In this document: positions 1-8,855 of the stretch, piece after piece
Layout of the letters: each line of letters opens with the position of its first letter
How positions within the stretch are numbered: position 1 is the first letter of the stretch
Assembly: GCF_003233655.1 (NCBI RefSeq)
Contig: NZ_CP029829.1
Coordinates: forward strand, 692,978 to 756,977
Length of the DNA stretch: 64,000 bases
Direction: 5' to 3'
Origin: Azospirillum ramasamyi
GTDB taxonomy: Bacteria; Pseudomonadota; Alphaproteobacteria; Azospirillales; Azospirillaceae
Translations under genes and position numbers: made by a program
Notes under the pieces: generated by a model
Databases searched by the model: none
Seen by the model: the letters and a program-made list of their open reading frames with translations, nothing else
Told to the model about the DNA's origin: nothing

Positions 1-1
1 T

Positions 2-1075
2 TGCGAATTCGTCGACGTGGCGGAAAACCTGGCCATCGAGCGCGCCTGCAAGCTGTTCGGCTGCGACTTCGCCAACGTGCAGCCCAACTCCGGCTCCCAG
101 GCGAACCAGGCGGTTCTGCTGGCCCTGCTGCAGCCGGGCGACTGCGTCCTGGGCATGTCGCTGGCCGCCGGCGGCCACCTGACCCACGGCGCCGCGCCGA
201 ACATGTCGGGCAAGTGGTTCAAGGCCGTGCAGTACGGCGTGCGCAAGGACGACCACCTGATCGACTTCGACCAGGTCGAGGCGCTGGCCCGCGAGCACAA
301 GCCGAAGCTGATCATCGCTGGCGGCTCCGCCTATCCGCGCGTTCTCGACTATGAGCGTTTCCGCGCCATCGCGGACGAGGTGGGAGCCATCTTCATGGTG
401 GACATCGCCCACTATGCCGGCCTGATCGCCGGCGGCGTCTATCCGAACCCGTTCCCCTACGCCGACGTGGTCACCACCACCACCCACAAGACGCTGCGCG
501 GCCCGCGCGGCGGCATGGTGCTGACCAACAAGGAGGACATCGCCAAGAAGATCAACTCGGCGGTGTTCCCCGGCCTGCAGGGCGGTCCGCTGATGCATGT
601 CATCGCCGCCAAGGCGGTGGCCTTCGCCGAGGCGCTGCGTCCGGAGTTCAAGACCTACGCCCAGGCGGTGGTCGACAACGCCCAGATCCTGGCCAAGACG
701 CTGATCGACGGCGGGCTGGACATCGTGTCGGGCGGCACCGACAGCCACATCGTGCTGGTCGACCTGCGTCCGAAGAACCTGACCGGCAAGGCGGCGGAAG
801 CCAGCCTGGAGCATGCCGGCATGACCTGCAACAAGAACGGCGTGCCGTTCGACCCGCAGAAGCCGATGATCACCTCCGGCGTCCGCCTGGGCAGCCCGGC
901 GGCGACCACCCGCGGTTTCGGCACCGCCGAGTTCCGCCAGGTCGGCGAGATGATCGTCGAGACCCTGGACGGGCTGGCCGCCAGCAACTCCGGCGACAAC
1001 ACGGCGGTGGAAGCGGCGATGCGTGAGCGCGTGCGCGGACTGTGCCGCCAGTTCCCGATCTATCCCACCCTCTGA
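2..1075 (+). CDS. glyA: Serine hydroxymethyltransferase, 5' end outside window
   Basis: This PLP enzyme interconverts serine plus tetrahydrofolate with glycine plus 5,10-methylene-THF and supplies one-carbon units in the cytosol. The reading frame is already open at base 2 ([10 protein letters not shown]), so the GTG at 17 is internal and the first part of the gene lies outside the window. Visible family signs are the folate-site region after the start, the PLP-lysine motif [14 protein letters not shown] (lysine in THKT) and the C-terminal segment [15 protein letters not shown]. About 358 codons remain of a usual 420-430. nrdR follows 20 bp downstream on the same strand, the normal alphaproteobacterial order. 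Identification is firm; only the N-terminus is missing. Confidence 0.97.
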   Translation, partial: CEFVDVAENLAIERACKLFGCDFANVQPNSGSQANQAVLLALLQPGDCVLGMSLAAGGHLTHGAAPNMSGKWFKAVQYGVRKDDHLIDFDQVEALAREHKPKLIIAGGSAYPRVLDYERFRAIADEVGAIFMVDIAHYAGLIAGGVYPNPFPYADVVTTTTHKTLRGPRGGMVLTNKEDIAKKINSAVFPGLQGGPLMHVIAAKAVAFAEALRPEFKTYAQAVVDNAQILAKTLIDGGLDIVSGGTDSHIVLVDLRPKNLTGKAAEASLEHAGMTCNKNGVPFDPQKPMITSGVRLGSPAATTRGFGTAEFRQVGEMIVETLDGLAASNSGDNTAVEAAMRERVRGLCRQFPIYPTL

Positions 1076-1095
1076 CGCGACAAGGTGATCGACAG

Positions 1096-1563
1096 ATGCG
1101 CTGCCCGTTCTGCGGAAACGAGGATACCCAGGTCAAGGACTCGCGCCCGACCGAAGACAACTCGGCAATCCGCCGGCGGCGCTTCTGTCCCAGTTGCAGC
1201 GCCCGCTTCACCACCTTCGAACGCGTCCAGCTGCGCGAATTGACGGTGGTGAAGAGCAACGGCCAGCGCGAGCCCTTCGACCGCGAGAAGCTGTTGCGGT
1301 CGATGAGGATCGCGCTGCGCAAGCGCCCGATCGATGCCGACCGCATCGACCGGGTGGTGAACAGCATGGTCCGTCAGCTGGAGTCCTCCGGCGAAAGCGA
1401 GATTCCGTCGAAGCAGATCGGCGAGAAGATCATGGAGGCGCTGCAGACGATGGATCAGGTCGCCTACATCCGCTACGCCTCCGTCTACAAGGACTTCCGC
1501 GAGGCGTCAGACTTCAACGAGTTCGTCGAACAGCTGGCGCCGGAAGCCTCGCCGGGAATGTGA
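1096..1563 (+). CDS. nrdR: Transcriptional repressor NrdR
   Basis: NrdR is a nucleotide-sensing repressor of ribonucleotide reductase genes. The 155-residue protein opens with the zinc ribbon [17 protein letters not shown], with the second cysteine pair in [14 protein letters not shown]. The ATP-cone domain follows from about residue 49 ([19 protein letters not shown]). Length and domain order are typical. The ATG at 1096 is chosen because the zinc-ribbon methionine is the conserved family start; an upstream extension to 1042 overlaps glyA and has no family match. The gene probably shares the glyA transcript and ends just before a perfect 16-bp inverted repeat. Confidence 0.97.
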   Translation: MRCPFCGNEDTQVKDSRPTEDNSAIRRRRFCPSCSARFTTFERVQLRELTVVKSNGQREPFDREKLLRSMRIALRKRPIDADRIDRVVNSMVRQLESSGESEIPSKQIGEKIMEALQTMDQVAYIRYASVYKDFREASDFNEFVEQLAPEASPGM

Positions 1564-1565
1564 TA

Positions 1566-1604
1566 CCGGCGAACGCTTGAACCGACCTTTCAAGCGTTCG
1601 CCGG
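1566..1604. terminator. Perfect 16-bp inverted repeat between convergent nrdR and hppA
   Basis: The arms CCGGCGAACGCTTGAA (1566-1581) and its exact complement (1589-1604) enclose a 7-base loop, three bases after the nrdR stop. It lies between converging genes and would form the same hairpin on both transcripts. No T run follows, so it may be a bidirectional terminator or an RNA-stabilising hairpin. Confidence 0.65.
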
Positions 1605-1754
1605 CGCCGCGACGGCGGCGGCGCGCCCCCATGGGCGCGGTAAAGCCTGCGTGGCGTTTGAACGCGATACGGCAGGTCAATTCATTGGCCCGCCGGTATG
1701 AGCGCATTTTGGGGGAGGGGGGCACATGACGATGCCCCGCCCCCGCTCGATCCC

Positions 1755-3857
1755 TCACCCGAACTGCGCCAGGATCGCCAGCAGCAGGATCGCCACGATG
1801 TTGGTGATCTTGATCATCGGGTTCACCGCCGGGCCGGCGGTGTCCTTGTAGGGGTCGCCGACGGTATCGCCGGTCACCGCCGCCTTGTGGGCGTCGGATC
1901 CCTTGCCGCCGTGGTTGCCCTCTTCGATGTATTTCTTGGCGTTGTCCCAGGCGCCGCCGCCCGACGTCATCGAGATGGCGACGAAGATGCCGGTGACGAT
2001 GGTGCCCAGCAGCATCGCGCCCAGCGCGGCGAAGCCCGCCGCCTGACCGCCGATGGCGGCGATGACGATGTACAGAACCACCGGAGCCAGCACCGGCAGC
2101 AGCGAGGGGATGACCATCTCCTTGATGGCGGCACGGGTCAGCATGTCCACCGCCCGGCCGTAGTCGGGCTTGGCGGTGCCCTCCATGATGCCGGGGATCT
2201 CGCGGAACTGGCGGCGCACCTCCACCACCACCGAACCGGCGGCGCGGCCGACGGCGGTCATGCCCATGGCGCCGAACAGATAGGGCAGCAGGCCGCCCAC
2301 CAGCAGGCCGACGACGACATAGGGGTCGTTCAGCCGGAACTCCACCGGCACGTTCGGGAAGTAATGGCTCAGATCCTGGACATAGGCGGCGAACAGGACC
2401 AGCGCAGCCAGACCGGCGGAGCCGATGGCATAACCCTTGGTCACCGCCTTGGTGGTGTTGCCGACGGCGTCGAGAGCGTCGGTGGTGACGCGGATGCTGG
2501 CGGGCATGTCCGACATCTCGGCGATGCCGCCGGCATTGTCGGTGACCGGCCCATAGGCGTCGAGCGCCACCACCATGCCGGCCAGCGCCAGCATCGTCGT
2601 CGCGGCGATGCCGATGCCGAAGACGCCGGCCTGGCCATGGGCGATCAGGATGCCGGCGCAGATGACGATCACCGGCAGGGCGGTCGATTCCATCGACACC
2701 GCAAGGCCCTGGATGACGTTGGTGCCGTGCCCGGTCTCCGACGCCTTGGCGACGCTGCGCACCGGGCGGAAGACGGTGGAGGTGTAGAACTCCGTGATCC
2801 AGACCAGCAGCCCGGTGACGCCCAGGCCCACCAGGGCCGAGACGAACAGGTTGACGCCGTTGATCGAGGTTCCGTCCGCCATCGGGATGGCGCGGGTGAA
2901 GCCGAACATGATCGCGGTGACGATCAGGATCAGCACCAGCGACAGCCCGGCCGCGACGATCAGCCCCTTGTACAGCGCCTTCATGATGGCGTTGTCGGCG
3001 CCCAGCTTCACCGCGAAGGTGCCGGCGACCGAGGCCAGGATGCACACCGCGCCGATCAGCAGCGGATAGACCAGCATCAGCCGCAACACGCCGCCAGAAA
3101 AGAAAATCGCCGCCAACAGCATGGTGGCGACGATGGTGACGGCGTAGGTTTCGAACAGGTCGGCGGCCATACCGGCACAGTCGCCGACATTGTCGCCGAC
3201 ATTGTCGGCGATGACCGCCGGGTTGCGTGGGTCGTCCTCCGGGATGCCGGCCTCCACCTTGCCGACGAGGTCGGCGCCGACGTCGGCCCCCTTGGTGAAG
3301 ATGCCACCGCCCAGCCGGGCGAAGATGGAGATCAGCGACGCGCCGAAGCTGAGCGCCACCAGCGCCTCCAGGATCGTGCGGACCTCCACCGGGTCGTTGA
3401 CGCGGTAGACCAGGGTCAGGATGCCGAAATAGCCGCCGACTCCCAGCAGCCCCAACCCGACCACCAGCATGCCGGTGATCGCCCCCGATTTGAAGGCGAT
3501 GTCCAGCGCCGGCGCCAGCCCGTTGGTCGCCGCTTCCGCCGTGCGGACGTTGGCGCGGACCGACACGTTCATGCCGACATAGCCGGCGCTGCCCGACAGC
3601 ACGGCGCCGATCAGGAAGCCCAGGGCCACCGGAAAGCCCAGCGTCACCCACAGGATGACCAGGAGGGCCACGCCGGCGATGGCGATGGTCGTGTATTGGC
3701 GGTTCAGATAGGCACGCGCCCCTTCCTGCACCGCTGCGGCGATGGCCTGCATCCGCTCCGATCCCGGCGATGCGGCCATGACTTCTTTTCCGGTGCGATA
3801 ACCGTAGGCCAGCGCGAGCAGGCCGGCGGCGATGATGACGATGAACGCTAAAGCCAT
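1755..3857 (-). CDS. hppA: K+-independent proton-translocating pyrophosphatase
   Basis: This polytopic inner-membrane pump couples pyrophosphate hydrolysis to proton export. The 700-residue length and roughly 16 hydrophobic segments fit the H+-PPase family. The substrate-site block is clear around residues 190-240 ([14 protein letters not shown], then a run containing [19 protein letters not shown]). The motif GNTTKA carries lysine where K+-dependent enzymes carry alanine, which by family knowledge predicts the K+-insensitive subtype. The C-terminal conserved stretch [14 protein letters not shown] is present. It is the last gene of the minus-strand block, converges on nrdR, and has about 240 bp without a gene upstream. 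Confidence 0.97.
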   Translation of the reverse strand: MALAFIVIIAAGLLALAYGYRTGKEVMAASPGSERMQAIAAAVQEGARAYLNRQYTTIAIAGVALLVILWVTLGFPVALGFLIGAVLSGSAGYVGMNVSVRANVRTAEAATNGLAPALDIAFKSGAITGMLVVGLGLLGVGGYFGILTLVYRVNDPVEVRTILEALVALSFGASLISIFARLGGGIFTKGADVGADLVGKVEAGIPEDDPRNPAVIADNVGDNVGDCAGMAADLFETYAVTIVATMLLAAIFFSGGVLRLMLVYPLLIGAVCILASVAGTFAVKLGADNAIMKALYKGLIVAAGLSLVLILIVTAIMFGFTRAIPMADGTSINGVNLFVSALVGLGVTGLLVWITEFYTSTVFRPVRSVAKASETGHGTNVIQGLAVSMESTALPVIVICAGILIAHGQAGVFGIGIAATTMLALAGMVVALDAYGPVTDNAGGIAEMSDMPASIRVTTDALDAVGNTTKAVTKGYAIGSAGLAALVLFAAYVQDLSHYFPNVPVEFRLNDPYVVVGLLVGGLLPYLFGAMGMTAVGRAAGSVVVEVRRQFREIPGIMEGTAKPDYGRAVDMLTRAAIKEMVIPSLLPVLAPVVLYIVIAAIGGQAAGFAALGAMLLGTIVTGIFVAISMTSGGGAWDNAKKYIEEGNHGGKGSDAHKAAVTGDTVGDPYKDTAGPAVNPMIKITNIVAILLLAILAQFG

Positions 3858-4101
3858 CGCATCCCCCGATTGATTTCAAGGTCGCGCCCAGGAAAGGCTG
3901 TCTCCCAACCGTAATCAAATGGGGGAGAAGTCGGGCGCAAGTATTCCCGGAAAAAGCATGCTCTCGGTGCCGCCGCTTTGCAACCGTCGCCCGGTCCAGG
4001 GCGGCGCGACGAATCGGCGGCAGGCGGACCTGTCCTTTATGGGTAGTGGCGATATTCTGCGCCGCACAACAGGCGTGGGTTTCAGGAAAACAGGCGCGGG
4101 A

Positions 4102-4560
4102 TCAGAGATTGCGCTGCGTAACCGCCTGAACCAGAACGTCCTGCACGGCGTCCTTGCCGATGACTTTGCCGGCGGCCTCGATCAATTTGGCCTTTACGGC
4201 AGGAATATTGACCAATGCACCGCTGAGGATCGATTGGTCGGCGATGCCCCCATAGAGAGCGGTAAGGAAGGCGTCGGTCAGGCGCGGCTGGTTGGCCTGG
4301 GCCATCGGCTGCTTGTCCAAACGCACCTCGACCGCCACGACGACGGTCACGAACTGCTCGACTCGGGACGGGCCGATCATCGGCACCACCAGCGGCGGCA
4401 GACGGACGAAGGCGGTGGGGGGCTTCGGCGGCGGCTCCACCTTCTTCGGCGGCGCGTCCGCCTGTTCGGTAAAATACTTTTGGTAGACGAACCAGCCGCC
4501 GAAGCCTGCGCCGCCCAGCAGCACGATGCCCAGGACGAGCACGATCAGGGCCTTGACCAC
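4102..4560 (-). CDS. FliL-like single-pass membrane protein
   Basis: The 152-residue protein starts with one transmembrane helix (about residues 3-28, VKALIVLVLGIVLLGGAGFG), then a proline/lysine linker (APPKKVEPPPKPPTAF) and a soluble domain of about 100 residues with the feel of the FliL/stomatin-like fold (VRLPPLVVPMIGPSRVEQFVTV). FliL proteins sit around the flagellar stator. No other flagellar gene is visible here, so a flagellar role is not supported by context. It lies between thiL (separated by the first 117-bp repeat) and hppA. Confidence 0.75.
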   Translation of the reverse strand: MVKALIVLVLGIVLLGGAGFGGWFVYQKYFTEQADAPPKKVEPPPKPPTAFVRLPPLVVPMIGPSRVEQFVTVVVAVEVRLDKQPMAQANQPRLTDAFLTALYGGIADQSILSGALVNIPAVKAKLIEAAGKVIGKDAVQDVLVQAVTQRNL

Positions 4561-4621
4561 CTCGGAACACCTTTGCAGACACGGAATTGCCGAACCCTGC
4601 GCCGGTCATGCTTTCGATTGT

Positions 4622-4738
4622 CTTAAAGCGAATTTGCATTCGCTTTGGATTCAGATGGCCTCATTCGCCGGTCGGGCTTCGGCCGCATGGGCGGCCGGGA
4701 CCGCCGTCGCGATCCAAATCGGATTGCAATGCGCTTTA
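4622..4738 (+). repeat. 117-bp dispersed repeat, copy A
   Basis: This intergenic element aligns without gaps to a second copy at 6916-7032; by hand count 104 of 117 bases agree. It opens with a small palindrome (AAAGCGAA, 5 bases, TTCGCTTT) and ends in GGATTGCAAT plus GCGCTTTA, so the two ends are imperfect inverted copies of each other. The central part (GCCGGTCGGGCTTCGGCCGC) can itself fold. It lies between the thiL stop and the fliL-like start. No transposase or ORF of its own is present, so it looks like a REP- or MITE-type element. Confidence 0.85.
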
Positions 4739-4764
4739 AAGGAGCGGGGGAGGGGAGCAGGCGG

Positions 4765-5757
4765 TCAGAAATGGTCCCAGCCGCGGCGGGTCAGCGGCAG
4801 GCTGGCTCCGGCGCCGTCCAGTACCGTGACCTCGCCGGGCAGGCCGGGCGTCAGTTCGCCGATCTCGGTGATTGCGACCCCGCTGTGTGCGGCCAGTGCG
4901 GCGAGCGCATCCCGCGCCGAGGGCGGGGCGGTGAACAGCAGCTCGTAATCGTCGCCGCCGGTGATGGCCAGCGCCAGCCGGGCGGGGTCGCCGTCGATGG
5001 CGTCACGCGCCGCATCCGACAGCGGCACCATGCCGGTCCGCAGCAGGGCGGCGCAGCCCGACTCCTCACAGAGATGCCCAAGGTCGGCCACCAGCCCGTC
5101 CGACACGTCCATCGCGCCGCTGGCGAGCCCGATCAGGCGCGGCCCCACCGTCATGCGCGGGTCGGGCCGGCGCAGGCGGCGCAGCAGTTGGGCGCCGGTT
5201 TCCTCATCCGGGATGTCGAGCCGGCCATAGGCGATCTCCAGCCCCAGGGCGGCGTCGCCGATGCAGCCGGTGACGAAGACGCGATCTCCCGGCCGCCCGC
5301 CCCAGCGCGGCAGGGCGCGGCCGGTGGGGACCAGGCCGAAGGCGGTGACCGACAGGGTGATCGGGCCGGTGGTGGAGACCGAATCGCCGCCGGCCAGTGC
5401 GATGCCGAACTGCCGCTGCTCCTCGCCCAACCCGGCGGCGAAGCCTTCCAGCCAGGATTCGTCCAGCCCACGGGGCAGGGCGGTGACCAGCGTGTAGGCC
5501 AGCGGCTCCGCCCCCATGGCGGCGAGGTCGGACAGGTTGCTGCGCATCAGCTTGGCCGCGATGTCGGCCGGCGCATCGTCGGGGAAGAAATGCACCCCGG
5601 CCACGATTGCGTCGGTGGTGACCACCAGTTCCCGCCCCTCCGGCACCCCGAATACGGCGGCATCGTCCCGAAGGCCGCGGGCGCCGGGAAACCCGGCGGC
5701 CAGCGGCTTGAAGAAACGCGTGATGCGGCCGAACTCACCGAGGGGGGGAATGGTCAT
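4765..5757 (-). CDS. thiL: Thiamine-monophosphate kinase
   Basis: ThiL phosphorylates thiamine monophosphate to the active cofactor thiamine pyrophosphate. The 330-residue protein shows the family's N-terminal GEFGRITRFFKPL and the nucleotide/Mg motif RDDAAVFG, followed by the AIR-synthase-type fold with GDSVSTTGPITLSVTAFG, a DVSDGLVADLGHL block near residue 215 and GGDDYELLFTAPP near residue 265. The ATG at 5757 is chosen because MTIPPLGEFGRI is the family start; an 18-codon extension upstream runs into the intergenic gap. nusB lies 50 bp upstream on the same strand, the standard alphaproteobacterial nusB-thiL pair. Confidence 0.97.
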   Translation of the reverse strand: MTIPPLGEFGRITRFFKPLAAGFPGARGLRDDAAVFGVPEGRELVVTTDAIVAGVHFFPDDAPADIAAKLMRSNLSDLAAMGAEPLAYTLVTALPRGLDESWLEGFAAGLGEEQRQFGIALAGGDSVSTTGPITLSVTAFGLVPTGRALPRWGGRPGDRVFVTGCIGDAALGLEIAYGRLDIPDEETGAQLLRRLRRPDPRMTVGPRLIGLASGAMDVSDGLVADLGHLCEESGCAALLRTGMVPLSDAARDAIDGDPARLALAITGGDDYELLFTAPPSARDALAALAAHSGVAITEIGELTPGLPGEVTVLDGAGASLPLTRRGWDHF

Positions 5758-5807
5758 GGGTGCCTTCACGCACTCACCCTCTCCCGCCCCGGGAGAGAGC
5801 GGTTCTA

Positions 5808-6398
5808 TCACTCCTCGCCCGAGCCGCGGCCGGGGTCGGGCTTGGCGAGGTCGTCGGCGCGCAGCGCGCGGGCGACGTGGTCGAGCACGCCGTTCACCAT
5901 CGCCGGCTCGCGGCCGGAGAAGAAGGCGCGGGCGACGTCGACATACTCGCTGATGAGGATGCGCGGGTGGGTGTCCATATGGACCGCGATCTCATAGGCG
6001 CCGGCGCGCAGGATGGCCCGCAGCAGCAACTCCAGCCGGTCGAGCGGGAAGCGCGGGTCGAGCGCCGCGCCCAGCACCCCGTCCACCTCGGCCCGGCGGT
6101 GGACGACGCCGCGGACGATGTCGGCGAACAGCTGCGGGTCGCCGGCGACGAACTTGTCGCCGTCGATCTCCTCGCCCAGCCGGTGGGCGACGAACTCGCC
6201 GACGACATTCTCGACCGGGGCCTGGGCCAGATCGATCTGATACAGCGCCTGGGCCGCGGCCAGACGGGCGGCCTTGCGGCGCGCCTTGGCGGAGCCGCCG
6301 CCGGTCTTGTTCTTGCGGGACTTCGATTTGCCCTTGGAGTCGCCGCCCTTGGGGGTGTGATCGGGTGTCACGGGGCTGCCCGCGTCGTCGTTGCTCAT
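5808..6398 (-). CDS. nusB: Transcription antitermination factor NusB
   Basis: NusB binds boxA RNA with NusE (S10) and helps assemble the rRNA antitermination complex. The 196-residue protein has a lysine-rich, probably disordered N-terminus of about 40 residues (KGKSKSRKNKTGGGSAKARR) followed by the all-helical NusB fold: RKAARLAAAQALYQIDLA, then RLELLLRAILRAGAYEI and the C-terminal YVDVARAFFSGREPAMVNGVLDHVAR. It is longer than the usual 140-165 residues only because of the basic tail. The gene lies 35 bp downstream of ribH and upstream of thiL. Confidence 0.96.
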   Translation of the reverse strand: MSNDDAGSPVTPDHTPKGGDSKGKSKSRKNKTGGGSAKARRKAARLAAAQALYQIDLAQAPVENVVGEFVAHRLGEEIDGDKFVAGDPQLFADIVRGVVHRRAEVDGVLGAALDPRFPLDRLELLLRAILRAGAYEIAVHMDTHPRILISEYVDVARAFFSGREPAMVNGVLDHVARALRADDLAKPDPGRGSGEE

Positions 6399-6433
6399 GA
6401 TCTGCTGTCGCTAAAAGAGAGGAGATGTCGGGG

Positions 6434-6898
6434 TCAGCGCGGATAGAGGCGGAATTTGCGCTTCAGGTCAATCATGTCAAGGCAGGCCCGCGCGGCGCGG
6501 CCCCCCATATTGACCGATCCGACATTGGCGCGCCCCCAGGCCTGTTCGCGGTTTTCCACCGTCAGGATGCCGTTTCCGATCGCCAGACTGTAGCGCAGGG
6601 CAAGATCCTGAAGGCCGCGGGCGCTTTCGGCACAGATCGTTTCGTACCGCGTCGTTTCGCCCCGGATCACGCAGCCCAGCGCCACATAGCCGTCGAAGCG
6701 CTTGCGGGCGGTGAAGAAATCCATCGAGCGGATGGCGTACATGATCGCCGCCGGAAGTTCCAGACAGCCGGGCACGCCGTACCGGATGTGCGTGGCGCCG
6801 GCGCGGTCCAGTTCCGCGACGGCGCCACGCGCCAACTCATCGGCGATGTCCTCGTGGAGGCGGGCATCCACGACCATGATATGGGGCGTGTCGGTCAT
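6434..6898 (-). CDS. ribH: 6,7-dimethyl-8-ribityllumazine synthase with altered active-site residues
   Basis: Lumazine synthase joins the pyrimidine intermediate with 3,4-dihydroxy-2-butanone-4-phosphate in riboflavin synthesis. The 154-residue length and the blocks GCLELPAAI, GYVALGCVIRGET and LAIGNGILTVENREQAWGRA identify the family. Two positions are unusual: the residue after GETT, normally histidine (the general base, e.g. VIRGATTHY), is arginine (GETTRYE), and the lysine of the usual N-K-G phosphate-site motif is methionine (VNMGGRAA). The enzyme may still work, more slowly, or a second RibH may exist elsewhere. It sits between the second 117-bp repeat and nusB. Confidence 0.93.
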   Translation of the reverse strand: MTDTPHIMVVDARLHEDIADELARGAVAELDRAGATHIRYGVPGCLELPAAIMYAIRSMDFFTARKRFDGYVALGCVIRGETTRYETICAESARGLQDLALRYSLAIGNGILTVENREQAWGRANVGSVNMGGRAARACLDMIDLKRKFRLYPR

Positions 6899-6915
6899 CC
6901 GGCGGCGTTCTGTTC

Positions 6916-7032
6916 CTTAAAGCGAATTTGCGTTCGCTTTGGCTTCATCTGACCTCATCCGCCGGTCGGGCTTCGGCCGCATGGGCGACCGGGGCCGCCG
7001 TCGCGGTCCATAGCGGATTGCAATCCGCTTCA
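6916..7032 (+). repeat. 117-bp dispersed repeat, copy B
   Basis: Same length and orientation as copy A at 4622-4738, about 89 percent identical by hand alignment with no indels. It fills the ribB-ribH gap, and its last three bases are the ribB stop codon (TCA on the plus strand, TGA when read on the minus strand). Its right end, GCGGATTGCAATCCGC, is a perfect 16-base palindrome. The two copies flank ribH-nusB-thiL as direct repeats. Confidence 0.85.
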
Positions 7033-8169
7033 GTCGTCGCCGAAGTCGGCTGCACCCGGATTGATGGCGCGGTGGCCGACCACGGTCAGGCCGTAGCCCT
7101 CAAGCCCGATGATCGGCTTCTTGCGGTTCGACAGCAGGATCATCCTGCGCACGCCGAGATCCAGCAGAATCTGCGCGCCGATGCCGTAGTCGCGCAGTTC
7201 CGGCGCGCTGCCGGACTGCCCCTCCAGCCGGGCCTTCAGGACGGTGGACAGTCCGTTGGGGTTCGGCTCGCGCAGCAGCACGACGACGCCGCGTCCTTCC
7301 TTGGCGATCAGCTCCATCGAGGCATGGAGGTCGTTTTCGCGGCCGGAGTTGCGGTCGCCCAGCACGTCGTCCAGCACCGACTGGGCATGCATGCGCACCA
7401 GCACCGGCTCGTCGCCGGAGATGTCGCCGCGCACCAGCGCGATGTGCTCCGCGTACTGGATCTTGTTGATGTAGACGTAGGACTGGAAACGGCCGCCGAA
7501 GCGGCTGTCCAGCGTGCCGGCCAGCACCTGTTCGACGATGGTCTCGGTGCGGCGGCGGTAGGCGATCAGGTCGGCGATGGTGCCCACCTTCAGCCCGTGG
7601 AACTGGGCGAACTGCACCAGATCCGGCAGGCGGGCCATGGTGCCGTCGTCGTTCATGATCTCGCAGATCACCGCCGACGAGGAATGGCCGGACAGCCGGG
7701 CGATGTCGACCGACGCCTCGGTATGGCCGGCGCGGACCAGCACGCCGCCGTCACGCGCCAGCAGCGGGAAGATGTGGCCGGGGGTGGCGAGATCCTGCGG
7801 GCCGGACGCCGGGTCGATGGCGACCGCGATGGTGCGGGCGCGGTCGGCGGCGGAGATGCCGGTGGTGACCCCCTCGCGCGCCTCGATCGAGACGGTGAAG
7901 GCGGTCTGGTGGCGCGACGCGTTCTGCTGCGCCATCAGCGGCAGGCGCAGCCGCTCGATGTTCGGCCGGTCCATGGTGAGGCAGATCAGGCCGCGGCCAT
8001 GCTTGGCCATGAAGTTCACCGCTTCCGGCGTGGCGCAGGAGGCGGGGATCACCAGATCGCCCTCATTCTCCCGGTCCTCGTCGTCGACGAGGATGAACAT
8101 CCTGCCTTGACGCGCCTCTTCGATGATTTCTTCGGCCGTCGACAGGTATTGGTGAAACTCGGACGTCAT
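7030..8169 (-). CDS. ribB: 3,4-dihydroxy-2-butanone-4-phosphate synthase with degenerate GTP cyclohydrolase II domain (RibBX type)
   Basis: The first ~205 residues are a complete DHBP synthase: DDEDRENEGDL, the substrate-site HQTAFTVSIEAREGVTTGIS, GHIFPLLARDGGVLVRAGHTEASVD. It converts ribulose 5-phosphate into the four-carbon riboflavin precursor. The second half resembles GTP cyclohydrolase II but lacks the zinc cysteines: HSEC is replaced by HAQS and the RCDCG region by RNSGREND. It should therefore lack cyclohydrolase activity, matching the RibBX variant known in Proteobacteria, so a separate ribA is expected elsewhere. The start ATG overlaps the ribE stop by 4 bp (ATGA), implying translational coupling. 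Confidence 0.95.
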   Translation of the reverse strand: MTSEFHQYLSTAEEIIEEARQGRMFILVDDEDRENEGDLVIPASCATPEAVNFMAKHGRGLICLTMDRPNIERLRLPLMAQQNASRHQTAFTVSIEAREGVTTGISAADRARTIAVAIDPASGPQDLATPGHIFPLLARDGGVLVRAGHTEASVDIARLSGHSSSAVICEIMNDDGTMARLPDLVQFAQFHGLKVGTIADLIAYRRRTETIVEQVLAGTLDSRFGGRFQSYVYINKIQYAEHIALVRGDISGDEPVLVRMHAQSVLDDVLGDRNSGRENDLHASMELIAKEGRGVVVLLREPNPNGLSTVLKARLEGQSGSAPELRDYGIGAQILLDLGVRRMILLSNRKKPIIGLEGYGLTVVGHRAINPGAADFGDD

Positions 8170-8753
8170 TCCTGCCCCGCGAGCCGGGCGACATAGCGCG
8201 CCAGCATATCGATTTCGAGATTGACCGCATCGCCCTCCTTCAGCCCGCCGAAGGTGGTGGCGGTCTGGGTGTGGGGGATGATGTTGACGCCGAAGCGGCT
8301 GCCGTCGACCTCGTTGACGGTCAGCGACACGCCGTCGATGGCGACCGAGCCCTTCGGCGCGATGTATTTGGCGAGGGTGGCCGGCGCCTCGAAGGTCAGG
8401 CGCAGCGACTCGCCTTCAGGACGGATCGACAGGAGCCGGCCGACGCCGTCGACATGGCCGGACACGATGTGCCCGCCCAGCTCGTCGCCGACCTTCAGCG
8501 CGCGTTCCAGGTTGATGCGCGTGCCGGCTTCCCACCCGCCGAGCGTCGTCTTCGACAGGGTTTCCCGCGACGCCTGGATGACGTAGGTCCCCGGCCCCTT
8601 TTCGATGACCGTCAGACAGACGCCGTTATGGGCGATGGACGCCCCGATCGCGATCGTCTCCGTGTCGAAGGCGGTCTCGATGGTGAACCGGGTGTCGCCC
8701 TGCCGCTCCACGGCCCGGACGCGCCCGACATCGGTGATGATTCCGGTGAACAT
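8166..8753 (-). CDS. ribE: Riboflavin synthase, alpha subunit
   Basis: This enzyme dismutates two lumazine molecules into riboflavin. The 195-residue protein consists of two tandem lumazine-binding repeats, the first starting MFTGIITDVGRV and containing SIAHNGVCLTV, the second containing GHIVSGHVDGVG and SVAIDGVSLTVNEVD. The start at 8753 is fixed by the universal family N-terminus MFTGII; the frame extends 31 codons upstream without family similarity. It is coupled to ribB by a 4-bp overlap and lies 102 bp downstream of ribD. Confidence 0.97.
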   Translation of the reverse strand: MFTGIITDVGRVRAVERQGDTRFTIETAFDTETIAIGASIAHNGVCLTVIEKGPGTYVIQASRETLSKTTLGGWEAGTRINLERALKVGDELGGHIVSGHVDGVGRLLSIRPEGESLRLTFEAPATLAKYIAPKGSVAIDGVSLTVNEVDGSRFGVNIIPHTQTATTFGGLKEGDAVNLEIDMLARYVARLAGQE

Positions 8754-8855
8754 GGCGGCGAATTTAGCAGGTTTCGCGGCCAGGGGAAGCGCGCGCGACA
8801 CCGCAGCGGACGCAACGGTCTGTTGCGTGGCCTGAACCGACGGCATATCCGGTCC

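Noticed and set aside
1698-3851. Long plus-strand frame over hppA, and similar frames opposite treZ (41946-44516), the chemoreceptor (59294-62335) and the GTPase (54249-56699)
   Set aside because: All are rich in His/Asp/Arg/Gly repeats typical of antisense translation in high-GC genomes, and each overlaps a gene with clear family motifs.
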